Shown: piece after piece, positions 12,101-24,100 of the stretch
Position numbering within the stretch: position 1 is the first letter of the stretch
How the letters are laid out: each line of letters opens with the position of its first letter
DNA from: Sceloporus undulatus
Lineage: Eukaryota > Chordata > Lepidosauria > Squamata > Phrynosomatidae
DNA: 64,000 bases
Reading direction: 5' to 3'
Assembly (NCBI RefSeq): GCF_019175285.1
Contig: NC_056527.1
Location: 107,624,135-107,688,134, forward strand
Translations under genes and position numbers: made by a program
The notes under the pieces: model-generated
Told to the model about the DNA's origin: nothing
The model's database searches: none
What the model saw: only the letters and a program-made list of their open reading frames with translations

Positions 12101-15100
12101 AAGAGGTCTAAAAGTCAAAATGTAGACACGGCACCACTGTTGTAATCATTCTGCTTGGGACGGGATGTGGAGAGACAGAGAATGCTGAGTTAGTGGAAAA
12201 AAGGTGTGAGGCTGGGGGCCTGCTTGGGGAAAGTGGTTTAGTTGATTATTTTGGGGGGAGCTGTTGTGAGGGAGGGGGCGCGTGGTTAAGAGTCTAACCT
12301 TGTCATGTTCCTCTTTGCTCAAGCTAAGGGCTAGCTGGAGCTGTAGGTCTTCGTCGGCCACTGCAGGGGGCTGGGGGGGAAGAAACACAACATAAGAGGC
12401 ATGGAATGAAGCTTGATGCAGTGGAGGTAGAAAAGGAAGAAGGAAGAAAGGAAGGAAAAGAAGAACAGACTACAGACACCTCCATTTGACATAGCCATTG
12501 CCATAGTTGTTGCAAAACCCTTAGGACTGAGTCAAACATTTCTTGAAAAGAGAGACTGCAGCTCCCAGAATCCCCTAGCCATGCTGGCTACCAGTTTCTG
12601 GGAATTGTGGCCCAAACAAGTATCTTTTTCTTTTGGGCCATCTGTCTTTAGAAAGTATATATTCAACCCCATCACTATGTATACCTTGTTTACATAAGTG
12701 GTTTTATATAAATAACAGAAATCTACACTTGGTACTCTCATTCGGGAACAAGATACCTGATTGATATATAGCAGGGATGAGAAACTGATGGCTCTCCAAG
12801 ATTGTGGACTCCATCTCCCAGCGCCCCTCACCATGCTAAATAAGGCTGATATGAGCTATAGTTTAACAACATTCATAGGGCCACACATCTCTTCTTCTGA
12901 TGTACAGAAGCAAATTAAATGAATTTGTGACAGAGCAATCCAGATGTTACCTTTTATAAATCCTTGGGAGGGTATCCCATGTTAGCTTCCTATCATAGCG
13001 TGCCACTATAGGATATAACAACCAAAAGAGCTAAATCTTAAGAAAACACACACACACAAAAAAACCCACTCTACTCAACCATAATGCCTCCTCAGAAATT
13101 GGGTGATGCTGTGTTAAGAGTTTAAACATAATCAAGCTCATATGGCTGGTGTAAATCTGGAATTGCCAGTCTTTGTCTTCTTGGAGGTGTTGGGGGCAAT
13201 GATTAATGTCACTATTTCTACAAAGGATCACAAAGTTTTTATCTTATTCTTAGGGCAGATCTACACTTGTCAGAATACTCCCGGCTGCCCCCCAGAGTAT
13301 CCTAGCTCCGAACTCATCCCTTACGTGTTATAAACAACAGTTTCACCACAAATGGTGGGATGTGCAATTCCTTGCATGCTTTCAGACAGATCTGGCATGT
13401 TAGGGAAGAAAACTGTTTGTGTCAAGTTTGGGCCCCTTCCCTCCATAAATAAATAAAAATACTCCAAAACAGAGATTGGCTCTCCTGACCCTAGCCAAAT
13501 TTTTATGAATCTCAGCCCCTGAATGTTACTGTTTTGGACTCCCTTCTCTCCCCGGCCAAATTAACAGCCATGTGTGATGGGGAATAGTGTCATAGTCCCA
13601 AACGGAACTTGTTGTCAAGAAGGGAACTTGTCAGCATCTGGTGGATCTTACTTCTTTACCTTCCGATTTATGAATGGGGTGCAGCGGAAGGAAACGTGGC
13701 ATGAGAGAAAAGAAGAGATGTCAAAATAAGGAGCTAAAGGGTAAAACAAAACTTGACAAAAAGGTGGGATGGAGATGAGGGGAAGCAAACACAACCACTC
13801 TGCTGAGGAGGAGCGGGGGGGGGGGGGGGAAGGAAGGAGGCGACAAAACAGTTAGCACTGGGAAGTGGGGCTTAAAGGCCTGACAGACTGCAGCATGTGT
13901 AGCGTGAATGCCTGGGAGCAGCCAACGCTGTAGCATCCCTGAAGCTCAGTGCCTGTGGAACTGATCAGAGCCTGGACGGGCGACAGCCTTTGTTTCCCCT
14001 AAAGGAAGAGCACGCCTAAGTAAAAAACAACAATTAATAATAACGAATAGCATGTGGGAGTGAAAAGAACCCAAGGGCCAGGCTCAAAGAGATCACTTCT
14101 GCCAAAGTCTGCCTGTTCCATTGAGAGAGTCAGGCAAACTGGAACAAGCTGGTCACCAAAGAATCCTGCAAGTGTTTCTATGGATACTGGGGGATGTGTA
14201 ACATACTGTATAACAGAGAAAAAGGTAGGTAAAACCTGGGGTTTTGAGGAGATGGAAGCTAATCATGGGAACCCCGTGACAGGGGATGGAAGCAATCCTA
14301 ATCTCTCCTCCAGTGAGAGATGGTGCTGAGGACTCAGGGGTGGAACTTGTCCATGAAGTGAAAATTTGGATGAAAAGTTTTAATCAAAAAGTCACTTCCT
14401 GTTGGGTATTGTCAGTATGAAACACATCCAGAGTGCATTTGTCTCTCTTTCTCTCTCCCTTGTGTTTCTTCAGGTTCTGAGGAAAAAAACACAACCATCC
14501 TAAGATCTTAGCATTCTGTTGCCCAGGCTGCAATGCAATGCAAGATTATGGTTCCAACCTTGATCAGTTTCTGCTCCCAACATGGCTGAGAAGAGCTTGC
14601 GGTTAATAGGTCAACCACATATTTGAATACCATCTCCTGCCATACAATGCACTCCAGATCCTTTGGAAGCCATTCTAGAGGACAACCTGCTATGCTGGCT
14701 GATGAGAAATATAGCCCAAAGTATCCGGAAGGCAGCCTGGTCAGGATTGTTCTAATTTTCTGCCCTTTCAGGGACCAACAGGATTATACACATGCTTATC
14801 AAGAGGTTAGTTGCTCATAAATCCAAAGTATCTGCCAACTTGGATCTCTCAGATTTGGGACTAGAACTTCCATCAGGCCCAGCCAGCATGGCCAATGGTC
14901 AGGAATGATGGAAATTATAGACTAAAAACACTCTGGGTGACTCAGGTTGAAGACAGTTGCTCTAAAGTATCCTTTGCCATTTAGTGAACCATTTCCCATT
15001 CATTAGTGAAATCTTTGGGGACTGTGTTCTCCCTCTATCGTCCTTTAGGGCTTTGTTCAGTTTCACACAAGCTAAGACACAATTGAGAACCTCTTCAACT

Positions 15101-18100
15101 CCCTTCAGAGATATGTACTTATTCTATTTAATGAATTAGTTTGCTGCCAGTCAGCCTGAAATGTTTCAGGAGAGCTTACAAATAAAACAAATTAGAATAG
15201 GTAATAAAACAATGGTGTGTTTTTTTTTAATGGCCAATAACAGCAGCAGCATAAGAAAAAAGTAAAAAGCCTGTGAAAATAAAGCCGTCCTTTCCTGATG
15301 CCTGACAGGCAACCAGGGGAGGAGGGCATTATCAAAAGAAAGTTCTTTCTCATCTGAGATGGTAGGGGCATAAAAATGGATCTCAGGTGCATAGGCATTC
15401 TCATGTTGGGGAAGGTGATTCCTCAGGTCCTATTTTCATCTCTGAGCAGAACCTAACTGCTCCTATTTGTAATTATCCAGATTTGCATACTAGAGTGAAC
15501 CAACACACCTACAAGAAAGGATAACTCTGAGAGCTTCTGTTGCTGAGGAAGAGGCTTTTGAGAAAGAAGTGCTTGGTCTGCTTTGGTCTCATCTTGGAAA
15601 GAAAAGACCAAAGTGCTGCACAACAAATGTGTGTACAGCAGAGGCTGGAAAAATCTGGCTGGGAAATTCTGTGAGTTTTAACCCCCCAAAAGTAATTCTT
15701 TCAGTGTTTGGCCATTGTATTTGAGATGGCCAATGGAATCAGGCTGTGGTGGGGACTACACTGGCTGACAAACTATGCAAATAAAGTTGATATTTTTACT
15801 TTTACAAAAAGTGATTTCTAAAGAAAAAGAAACAAAATTTAAAATAGAGTACAATCTTAGAGTACAATTTTACTACTCAGTGTAGGTGCTACTAGTTTCA
15901 GAACATGACAGATAAGAGGGAGGCTGGCAGATTTGCAATGCCAGGGGCTGCCAACATTATGCCTGAATAAGATGAGTTGTGGGTGAGAGGATGTGGAGAG
16001 TCAGGGCCAAGTGACATTTCCTCTTCAGCAGGACAGGATAGAAATAAGTAACTAATGAAGACTTAGGCCCAACTGCTGGTTATAACCATTGCTAATACAA
16101 CTGATTTTGCTGCCACACCACTAACATTTGATAGTGGAGTGGAAAGCAAATAAGGATTTTTTTAAAAGCAAGATGTGCAAATATTATTATTTTCCACAGT
16201 TTACCAGGTGTTACCAACTTGTTCATCTCTGATTAAAACAATTCACAGATCTGGTTGTGTCATCAACCTTTACCTTTGCCTGCATGAGCAGTCTTAACAC
16301 ATGAAAGGTAGCTAAACATCGGAATTTGTGCATTGAGAAGCAGCCTGTATCTAGGAGCAGGCGTACACTGATCCTCTGCACCTCTCCAAACATCTACAGT
16401 ACCCCAGAATCCCTTGCCACCCACACAGCCAAAGCGCCTCCAGTGACAGATTTACCTTGGCGCTTACCTGCTCCGCTTCCTCTTTGCTCATGGCCAGCGC
16501 CAGTTGTAGCTGCAGCTCTTCCTCCCCGCTGCTCTGGGGCCAAGCCTGCTCCGCTTCCACTGGGGCATTTGCCAAAGATGTGGAAGCTGAAGAAACTGAA
16601 AAACAAGATAGTGGTGGAAAAGAAAGGGTAAATACCACCAAGATAGGAGAGCAGAAAAGGGGCCCTTCCATGAAGGCACTTCTCATAGCATTCGAGAGAA
16701 CAAATACAATCCACAGCATATGGTGAACAGAGTTTGGAGAACTTATATTGACTACAACTCTCAGTATCCCCTAGATACCAAGAACTGTAGTCCAAAACAA
16801 AACAAACAAACAAAAAACAAAACGGAATTTTGCCAAACTGATGGTAGTGGGGAATCTATCACTGGTCACCTGATCAAGTATTTGCTTATTAGGATTTACA
16901 CTGTGAAATACAACCAGAAATACTCTCAGAGCAGTTTATAGGTCAAGCGGGGAGGGGGGGGAGTCCTTGCAGTCATTTTTCTGATTTAAAAAGACACAAC
17001 ACAACAAGAAAGGGCGATGGGGAGGAAGAGGCAAACAAGAAAACTTAGGCACCTTCTTAAGGCTATGAGATTTTTCAATGAAATGGCTGCTATGGATAAC
17101 AGCTGGGGAAAGACAAAGCCTGGTGAAGAACTAATTGTGATGCTCTTCTTCTTCTCTCCATCTTCAACAGCTGGGTGCAATGGCTACTTCTTCTGATCCT
17201 CAAATGGTAAACAACATCCAAGTTAAGAAAATCAAAAACAACCCTCTTGACAGTTGTGCTTGTGCCAACTTTTCATCATTTAGCCTGAGTGTTCCTCAAC
17301 TGGGTGCCATAAGACCAAATCTTTGCACAATCTGCTGGCAAGTTGGAGACTTTTGTGTTCAGATCGCTGATTTGTCTAGCAGGTGGTGTACCAAGGTGCT
17401 CTGACTGTAGGTTCTTCAAGCAGTGTTTGGTTCAAATTTGGTGCATGCTAGTGATGATTAAGCATAGCAAGGAAAAATATGATCTCTGGCTCAGATGAAA
17501 TGCACTGAGCTGAGTCTACTGGTGGAAGATGCAGAACAAAGCTCCCCAAACCCTGGCAGAGTTGTCTGGATGAGCTGGTGGCCGGCTTGGTAGGGGGGAG
17601 TGAAGTGGATTAGAGAAAGGAGAGTAGCCCAGACATCGTGCCATGACCTGAATACCAGCCTCTTCTTCCTCCCCCTCCACAAAACCCTAGACAGAGTGGC
17701 ACCAACTGTCATCCTTCATTAGCTCAGGGATGCATGCAACTGCGCAAGCAGTGTCATCAGGAGCAGAAAGCCAGCCTCTGTGGAGATGGTGAGGAAAGAA
17801 GAACAGTGGCTTTCCTTCTCTAGTCGCAGCCACTACAGTATTTTGTCTTAGGGAAGGCTGTATCAGGGGACAGGGATTTACCCTAAAGGAGGAACCATGA
17901 GAAAATCCCTTCTGTCTGCGCATGTTTCCTCTCTGAGGAAGTTAGAGGAGATCACATTGTCCATCCCGCCACACCTCTAGAGCTTGGAGAAGTTACTCAA
18001 AATGTCCGCTCTGAGTTCTTGGAGGTGCTGCCTTTCCATCTCATCACTTCTCCCAGCTCTATATCTGATTTAGATACAACATGTATTGCTGGATCCAATT

Positions 18101-21100
18101 CCACCAGCAAATAGGAAAACACAAGCTTTCAAGCTCCTTGTGGGCTATGGAAAGTTGTTATGCATGAAGAGAAAGCAACATTTGGGCGCCCATCAATCAA
18201 CAGTACCTGTTCAAAAAAGAAACAACCTTCCATATAGGATACATTCAAGAACAGATCTCCCCAAAATTTACCCTTTTTTATAAACAGATAGACAGACAGA
18301 CAGACAGACTAAAATGCAACAAAATTTGAAGATTTAGCCTGTAGACTAAAGGGGAGTCTTTGAAGTAATTTCGCAGGACAAAGCCCAATTTGTTCATTAG
18401 GGAGAGGAATTTTTGCCCAAAATTCAACAAGCTGCCTCTGACTGGCCTTCTGGGGCCAAATTTTCAGATAGCTTCCTCATGGCCACACCGGGGTGGCCAG
18501 ATGTCCTAACCATAAGCACTGCAAAATGTAGCACTTTCAAGAAAAAAAAGGAGGACAATAAAAAGCTAAAAACACTAATATAAATGCCTTCTTAGTCATG
18601 CTCAAAATGTAGGACATTTTGGAATTCCTCCTGGACAGAAGGCTAAAATCGAGGCTATGTCCTGGAAAAGGAAGGTGTCTAGTCACCTTGGGCCTCACTG
18701 ATGTTTTCTAGGCTTTGGGGAAGAAAGAGTTATGGTTCCTAGGCAAAGACTATGATGGAATTCCTCTTCTCAATCTTTGAGGTATAAAATGCAAGTCAGT
18801 AGGCTATGCAGTTACCTAGCAACCATAGCATGCTTATCACCTACATAGGAATCATCAAAATGGCTGTCTGGAAATGAAGCAGTGATAGGTGGCAGCAGTA
18901 GACAAAACACAGACATGTGACAAGTTACTTTTGGAACTACAGCTCCCGGAATCTCCTAGCCAGGATGGCCCTCTGTAGTCCACCTTTTTCAAGCATGGCT
19001 CCTACTATCCCATCCAGATCACACGGGAGGGCTCTTGGGACTAACATTCAGGGTCAAATATATATGTGCAAAGCAAGAAGTCGGTGGGTGTAAACATGAA
19101 CTGCTAAAAGTTTGCCAAGGATGAGGTTTCCTCAAGGAGTTCAGCGGTCGTCTGGTACCAGATGCAGGGTTTCAAAAATGTTTAGCTCTTTGGCTATAGA
19201 TCCCAGTTCCCCTAGAGGCTAGGGATTTCTGGGGGCTGTAGTCAAAAAATGTCAATTGTCAAAACTCAGATTAGTTTCCAGAGTGAAAACTGGAGAGGTT
19301 TCCTGTATCTAATAGGTTTGGGAGGAACTCCAACATGGTGTCAAGGAAGTTACTCCGCTGGCTGGTTCCAGTTTAGATAGCAGTCTAATCCCTTTTACCT
19401 TAATTTAATGGCTGTATAAAAGAGGGAACATGAGTAGGTGTTACTTGTTACCTGGTTCAGTGACAGACAACACCTGCTGAACTTCCCTCTTCTACATACT
19501 TACTGTATTAAAAGTACAGGAGCCTTCTCCAGCTCTAAAGTGGATCAGAATATTTGTCCATATAATCTAGTAATGCCTATTCAAATTGGCAGTGACTCTC
19601 TTTAAAGTGTTGGCTCGAGAAAGCCTTTCCCATCAACTGTTCCTTGATCCTTTTAACAGCAGATTTCAGGCACTGCCCCTGTGCAATTCTGCATAGCAAG
19701 TGCTGAGCTACATGCTCATCCCTTTCACTCACAGTGTTAGCACTTGGGATCAACACTTGGGATCTACCTATTTGAAGACAGACAATCTCAGCTTGATAGC
19801 CTACTTCAGGTACCTCCCTCAACTCTACCACTGTAGGAAACCAACTTCTAAATTTCAGATGTTTTCAAGACTAAGGCCATAGGGCTGGCATTTCTTTGTA
19901 TATATTAATTTATTGCATTTCACAGAATTAAAAGATACAAGGGCCATCCAGCCTCTGTTTAAAAACCTCCAAAGAAAGAGATTCCATTACTCTCTGAAGG
20001 AGTGTGTTCCACTATTGAACAGCTTTTATTGTCAGGAATTCTGTTGAGGTGGAATCTCTTTTTCTGAAGTTTGAATCCATTGTTCCAGGTCCTATTCTCT
20101 GGGACAGCAGAAAACAAGCTTGCTCCTTCCTCAATATGACATCCCTTCAAATATTTAAACAGGGCTATCATATAATCTCTTAATCATCTCTTCTCCAGGC
20201 TAAATTTAAGTCTCTTCTCATAAGGCAGTAGTTCCCAAACTTTGGCCTTCCAGATATTCTGGACTTCAGCTCCCAGAATTCCTGACCATTGACTAAGATT
20301 GGTGGGAATTCAGGGAACTGAGGACCAAAACTTTGAAACCACTGTCATAAGACATGGTTTCCAGATCCTTCGCTATTTTGGTCAGCCTCCTCTGGACACA
20401 TTCTATCTTTTCAACATCCTTTTTGAATGGATGCAGTACTCCAGGTGAGGGCTGACCAAAGTTGAATAGAGAGGTACTATTATTTTCCTTGATCTACTTG
20501 CTATACTTCTATTGATGCAGCCTAGAACTGCACTAGCTTTTTTAGTTGTCGCATCTCATTGTTGACTCATGTTCAACTTGTGGTCTACTAGGACTAGACG
20601 AGACAGTGCCTAAGGTATTTTTCCAGGAGAAAGGTGGCAGATTGGCATTCTATGGCTGGAATTCTGTTAATAATTTGCATGTGCATAAGTATGGTTTATA
20701 TGTACATGTCTCTTTTGGGATGGAGCACAAGGTGCTATTCTGTAGTTCTTTGTACAATGTCCCAAACTCCCCTACCACACAGCTATCAAGCCTTGCTGCT
20801 GTTTACTGGTGAGGAGTGGGGCAATTCAACCATTGCAGCTTTGAGCGGGAATGGACAGAAGGGTGTACTTTGTCTATCAGCACACTCCCATTTCCTTCCC
20901 CTTCAAGCTGAGACAAGTCAGTTTGAAACATTTGAACTGTCTCACTGGTGTCTCCAGTCCTCACTGGTAGGCAGCAGCAGCTCATCTGGAAGCAGTCCCT
21001 TGCAACCCACACAATAAAAAGGCCTACATGGTGTAGGCATGAAACTGCATGGGCAGAGTGTTATGCTGCTGTATGATCTTGGGCTATAGGTCCAGAAGCA

Positions 21101-24100
21101 AAAAGCTCTAAATCGAATTAGGGTGAGATTGAAAAATAAGAATAAGAACCACATGGTAAACCCAGGAAGAACAGGTCATAATCTACCTAAGTAGTTTGAG
21201 GGCTGAGAGCATCCTCACTTGCTCTTTTCTATTATAGTATATTCCTCTGCTGTTTAAGCAATTCTTCATACTTCTGCTCAGCAAATTAAAATAGGAAGCA
21301 AAAACTACTCCCATTTCCTTATCTTAACCTACCCCACCAGAAACTCTGCAAACAGCAGTAGTGGAATTTGATCCAGGGGTTATCGACATTGGAAAGGAGC
21401 AGCCGCTGATCCAGCAGGCCTGTAACTCAAGACTCAGAGCCTGGCCACCTGCCAAGCTTGAGAGGGAGGAGATGAAGTTCCACAACCAGAGCTGCATTGG
21501 TTTTTATCAGGCAGCTACACCCAGAGATTCAGCAGGTATACATTTCAGGAGAAAGAATAGGGACAAGGTTGAGACAGACATCCAACACCTTCATCCAACA
21601 CCTTCACAGAACAACTGAAAGCAGGCAAGGTGCTTCTGACATTGCCAGCAAGGACAGATGGATTCTACTGGAGACAAGAGGTAGCTTGCAGTTTTTTAAA
21701 CAGTCAGATAACCCTCACACAACCAAAAGCAAATCCTTTGTATATCACTGTCTAACCTCCACACCAGGGGATGTTTTTGACTACAATCCCCATTCAGTCA
21801 AATCACTATGGTTAATTATCAGTAATTATGAAAGACGCAGACTTGAAACTACTGGGAGGCACCAGGTCATCTATTCCTGCTCTACAGGTGTGACCAATGC
21901 TGCTTCTATGGTAAGGACAATTATATTTTCCTGTTAGCAGAACAGGGAGCACAGTGATCCAGTTTCCTCATATACTGTAAGGTTCCACAATTAATTATTA
22001 CATTTATTTCACACTTCTTTTGCACGATGAAGCTGGAGGTTGGACAAAGAAGATTCCCAGACTATCTCCCTTCCAGTTTTTGACCAAACATAGACCTCTT
22101 TCTTCAGCAAAGCAGCTGTGTTATGTGCCTTCAGGCCATATGCTGGAAGTCTCGTATCATTTAGCAAAAAAGCTTTTCCAAAGAGCATGTACTCGGTGAC
22201 AGGGAGGGAAAAGAGAGGCTGTGAAACAACCATGTTTTCTCAACAACACCCTTGAGGAGCAGACTGGCAGTGATCCCTTGACTTCCTGGTGCCAAGAAAG
22301 AGGTAGCAATGAAACCACACATTTGTCACTCTCCTTAACTAAATTAAATGATGAGCAAAAATGAGGGAAAAGCCTGCAATTAAGACTGCTATGGGGAATG
22401 GAATTGGCCTACAAACTACCATTTAGGTATAGTTAGGGAATCTTTTCCAGCTTTGATTAAATCTCTTAATTCTAAGAGACCAGGATCAAAGCAGGATCAA
22501 AGCCCAAGGGTAGACTTAGAAAGAGTAATTGATTATTTATTTATTTATTTTCATTTCTATGCTGCCTTTCTCCCAGAAAGGGACCCAAGGCAGCTCATAG
22601 ATTAAATCGTTTAAAAACATTACAATAACATTTTTTAAAAATTAAAACAATCTGGCTAAAACCAGTATAGAAGTAAATAAAACATACAAAAGTCTAAAAA
22701 CATAACTAGATCCAAAGAATTTTTGAAGTTGACTGGGAATTTGAACCCCCAAGACTAACACTACATCACACCAACATCACAGAGAGAAAGCATCACAGAT
22801 CTGAACAACATACAGTACTCTTGCTGGCTACATCAAGACTAACATAGAAATTATCACTCACCAGTTGCAGTCTGGGCCAGCTTCTCCTTGGTTTTGAGAG
22901 CATGGGCCCGCTCCTCTTTGAGCCGCTCATCATCTTTAAGAAGGGCCACCAGCTGCTTGGCCTTCTCCCGCACATTGACCCCTTGGTCCTTGCCATCACG
23001 GTCAACATACTGGAAATCCTTTAGCGTCTGAATGGCATAGATGTTCTCCTTGCATTGCTGAGCCACTCGCTCTGAACCTGTCTTGATCAGGTATTCCATC
23101 AGTGTCATGGCCTGGAAGAGAAAGTAGAGGAGGTGCTCAGAATCTACAAAAGAAAGAAGCCGAGCATCAGGTTCCTGTAGGTGCTCATAGCAGGGGACGA
23201 CGGCTGGATATAAAGGAAAACCAGTGGTGAGTAGAAGTTGGATCCTCAGGTGGCTCAGAATGTGAGATTTGTGGGTTCTTGATTAAGATGGTATGACTAC
23301 AGTTGCTTGTATTTCACCAGAGTTGGGCACCTCTAGAAGGTCTGGGGAACAATTTCTGAAGACCTGTTCTGGAGTGTAGCAACCTTGAAAATGACCAAAA
23401 AGTAGTGAAACATCAAAACTGGAAATGATCAGAAATCTACTTCTGCTTTCACTTTTGGGGGTCTGGTTTGAGAAGAGGAAGGGTTGAATCTGTGTCCAAT
23501 TTTATCAAAAAAAACATTGCTCCTGGTTACTTCCAGAAGTGGGAAATGATTTTATTGTCCAATTAAAAAAAATCAGAGAGGAGATTGAGGGGCCTTGGGA
23601 TACAAATAATAATAATAATAAAAATCCCTGAAACAGTATGTAGCCCATGGACCAGACTTTGCCCACCCCTAATTTAAACAATTTCAACCAAAAGACAACA
23701 TGGTATAATGGCAAAATACTGGACTAGGACTACAGAGAGCCACATTTAAATCTCCATTCATCTTTGGAATCCACTAATGACCTAAGACCTATCAGCCTTC
23801 CTTTTAGCCTAGCCTTGTGCTTGAAGACAGAGCTTGGAAAATTCCTGGCTGGAAAATTCTGGGAGGTGTAGTCCAAAAAATAATTTTGCCAAGTTCTGTC
23901 TGATCTCCCTGGGGGAAAGGCAGAGTAAAAAAAGAATACCTAACTCAGAAGGTTTCCAAATTTCTGGCAAGTATTTTGGGGATTAATGGTCAACAGAGCA
24001 AAACCTCTGAACTGGGCAGGCCAGAGCCAGCAATACAGAATGAAGATGAATTAAGTGCAGAAGACCTTCAACCTTCCCTTGAAATCTGCCGCACTTCCAA

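Larger units (their letters stand above)
16596..22861 (-). other. EPN1 intron 2, 6.3 kb
   Basis: Contains the small MITE at 16728, the CR1 copy at 19.9-20.6 kb with its nested hAT MITE, and an L2-like end at 22533. No further exon was recognised; open frames here are short and lack recognisable domains. Confidence 0.7.
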
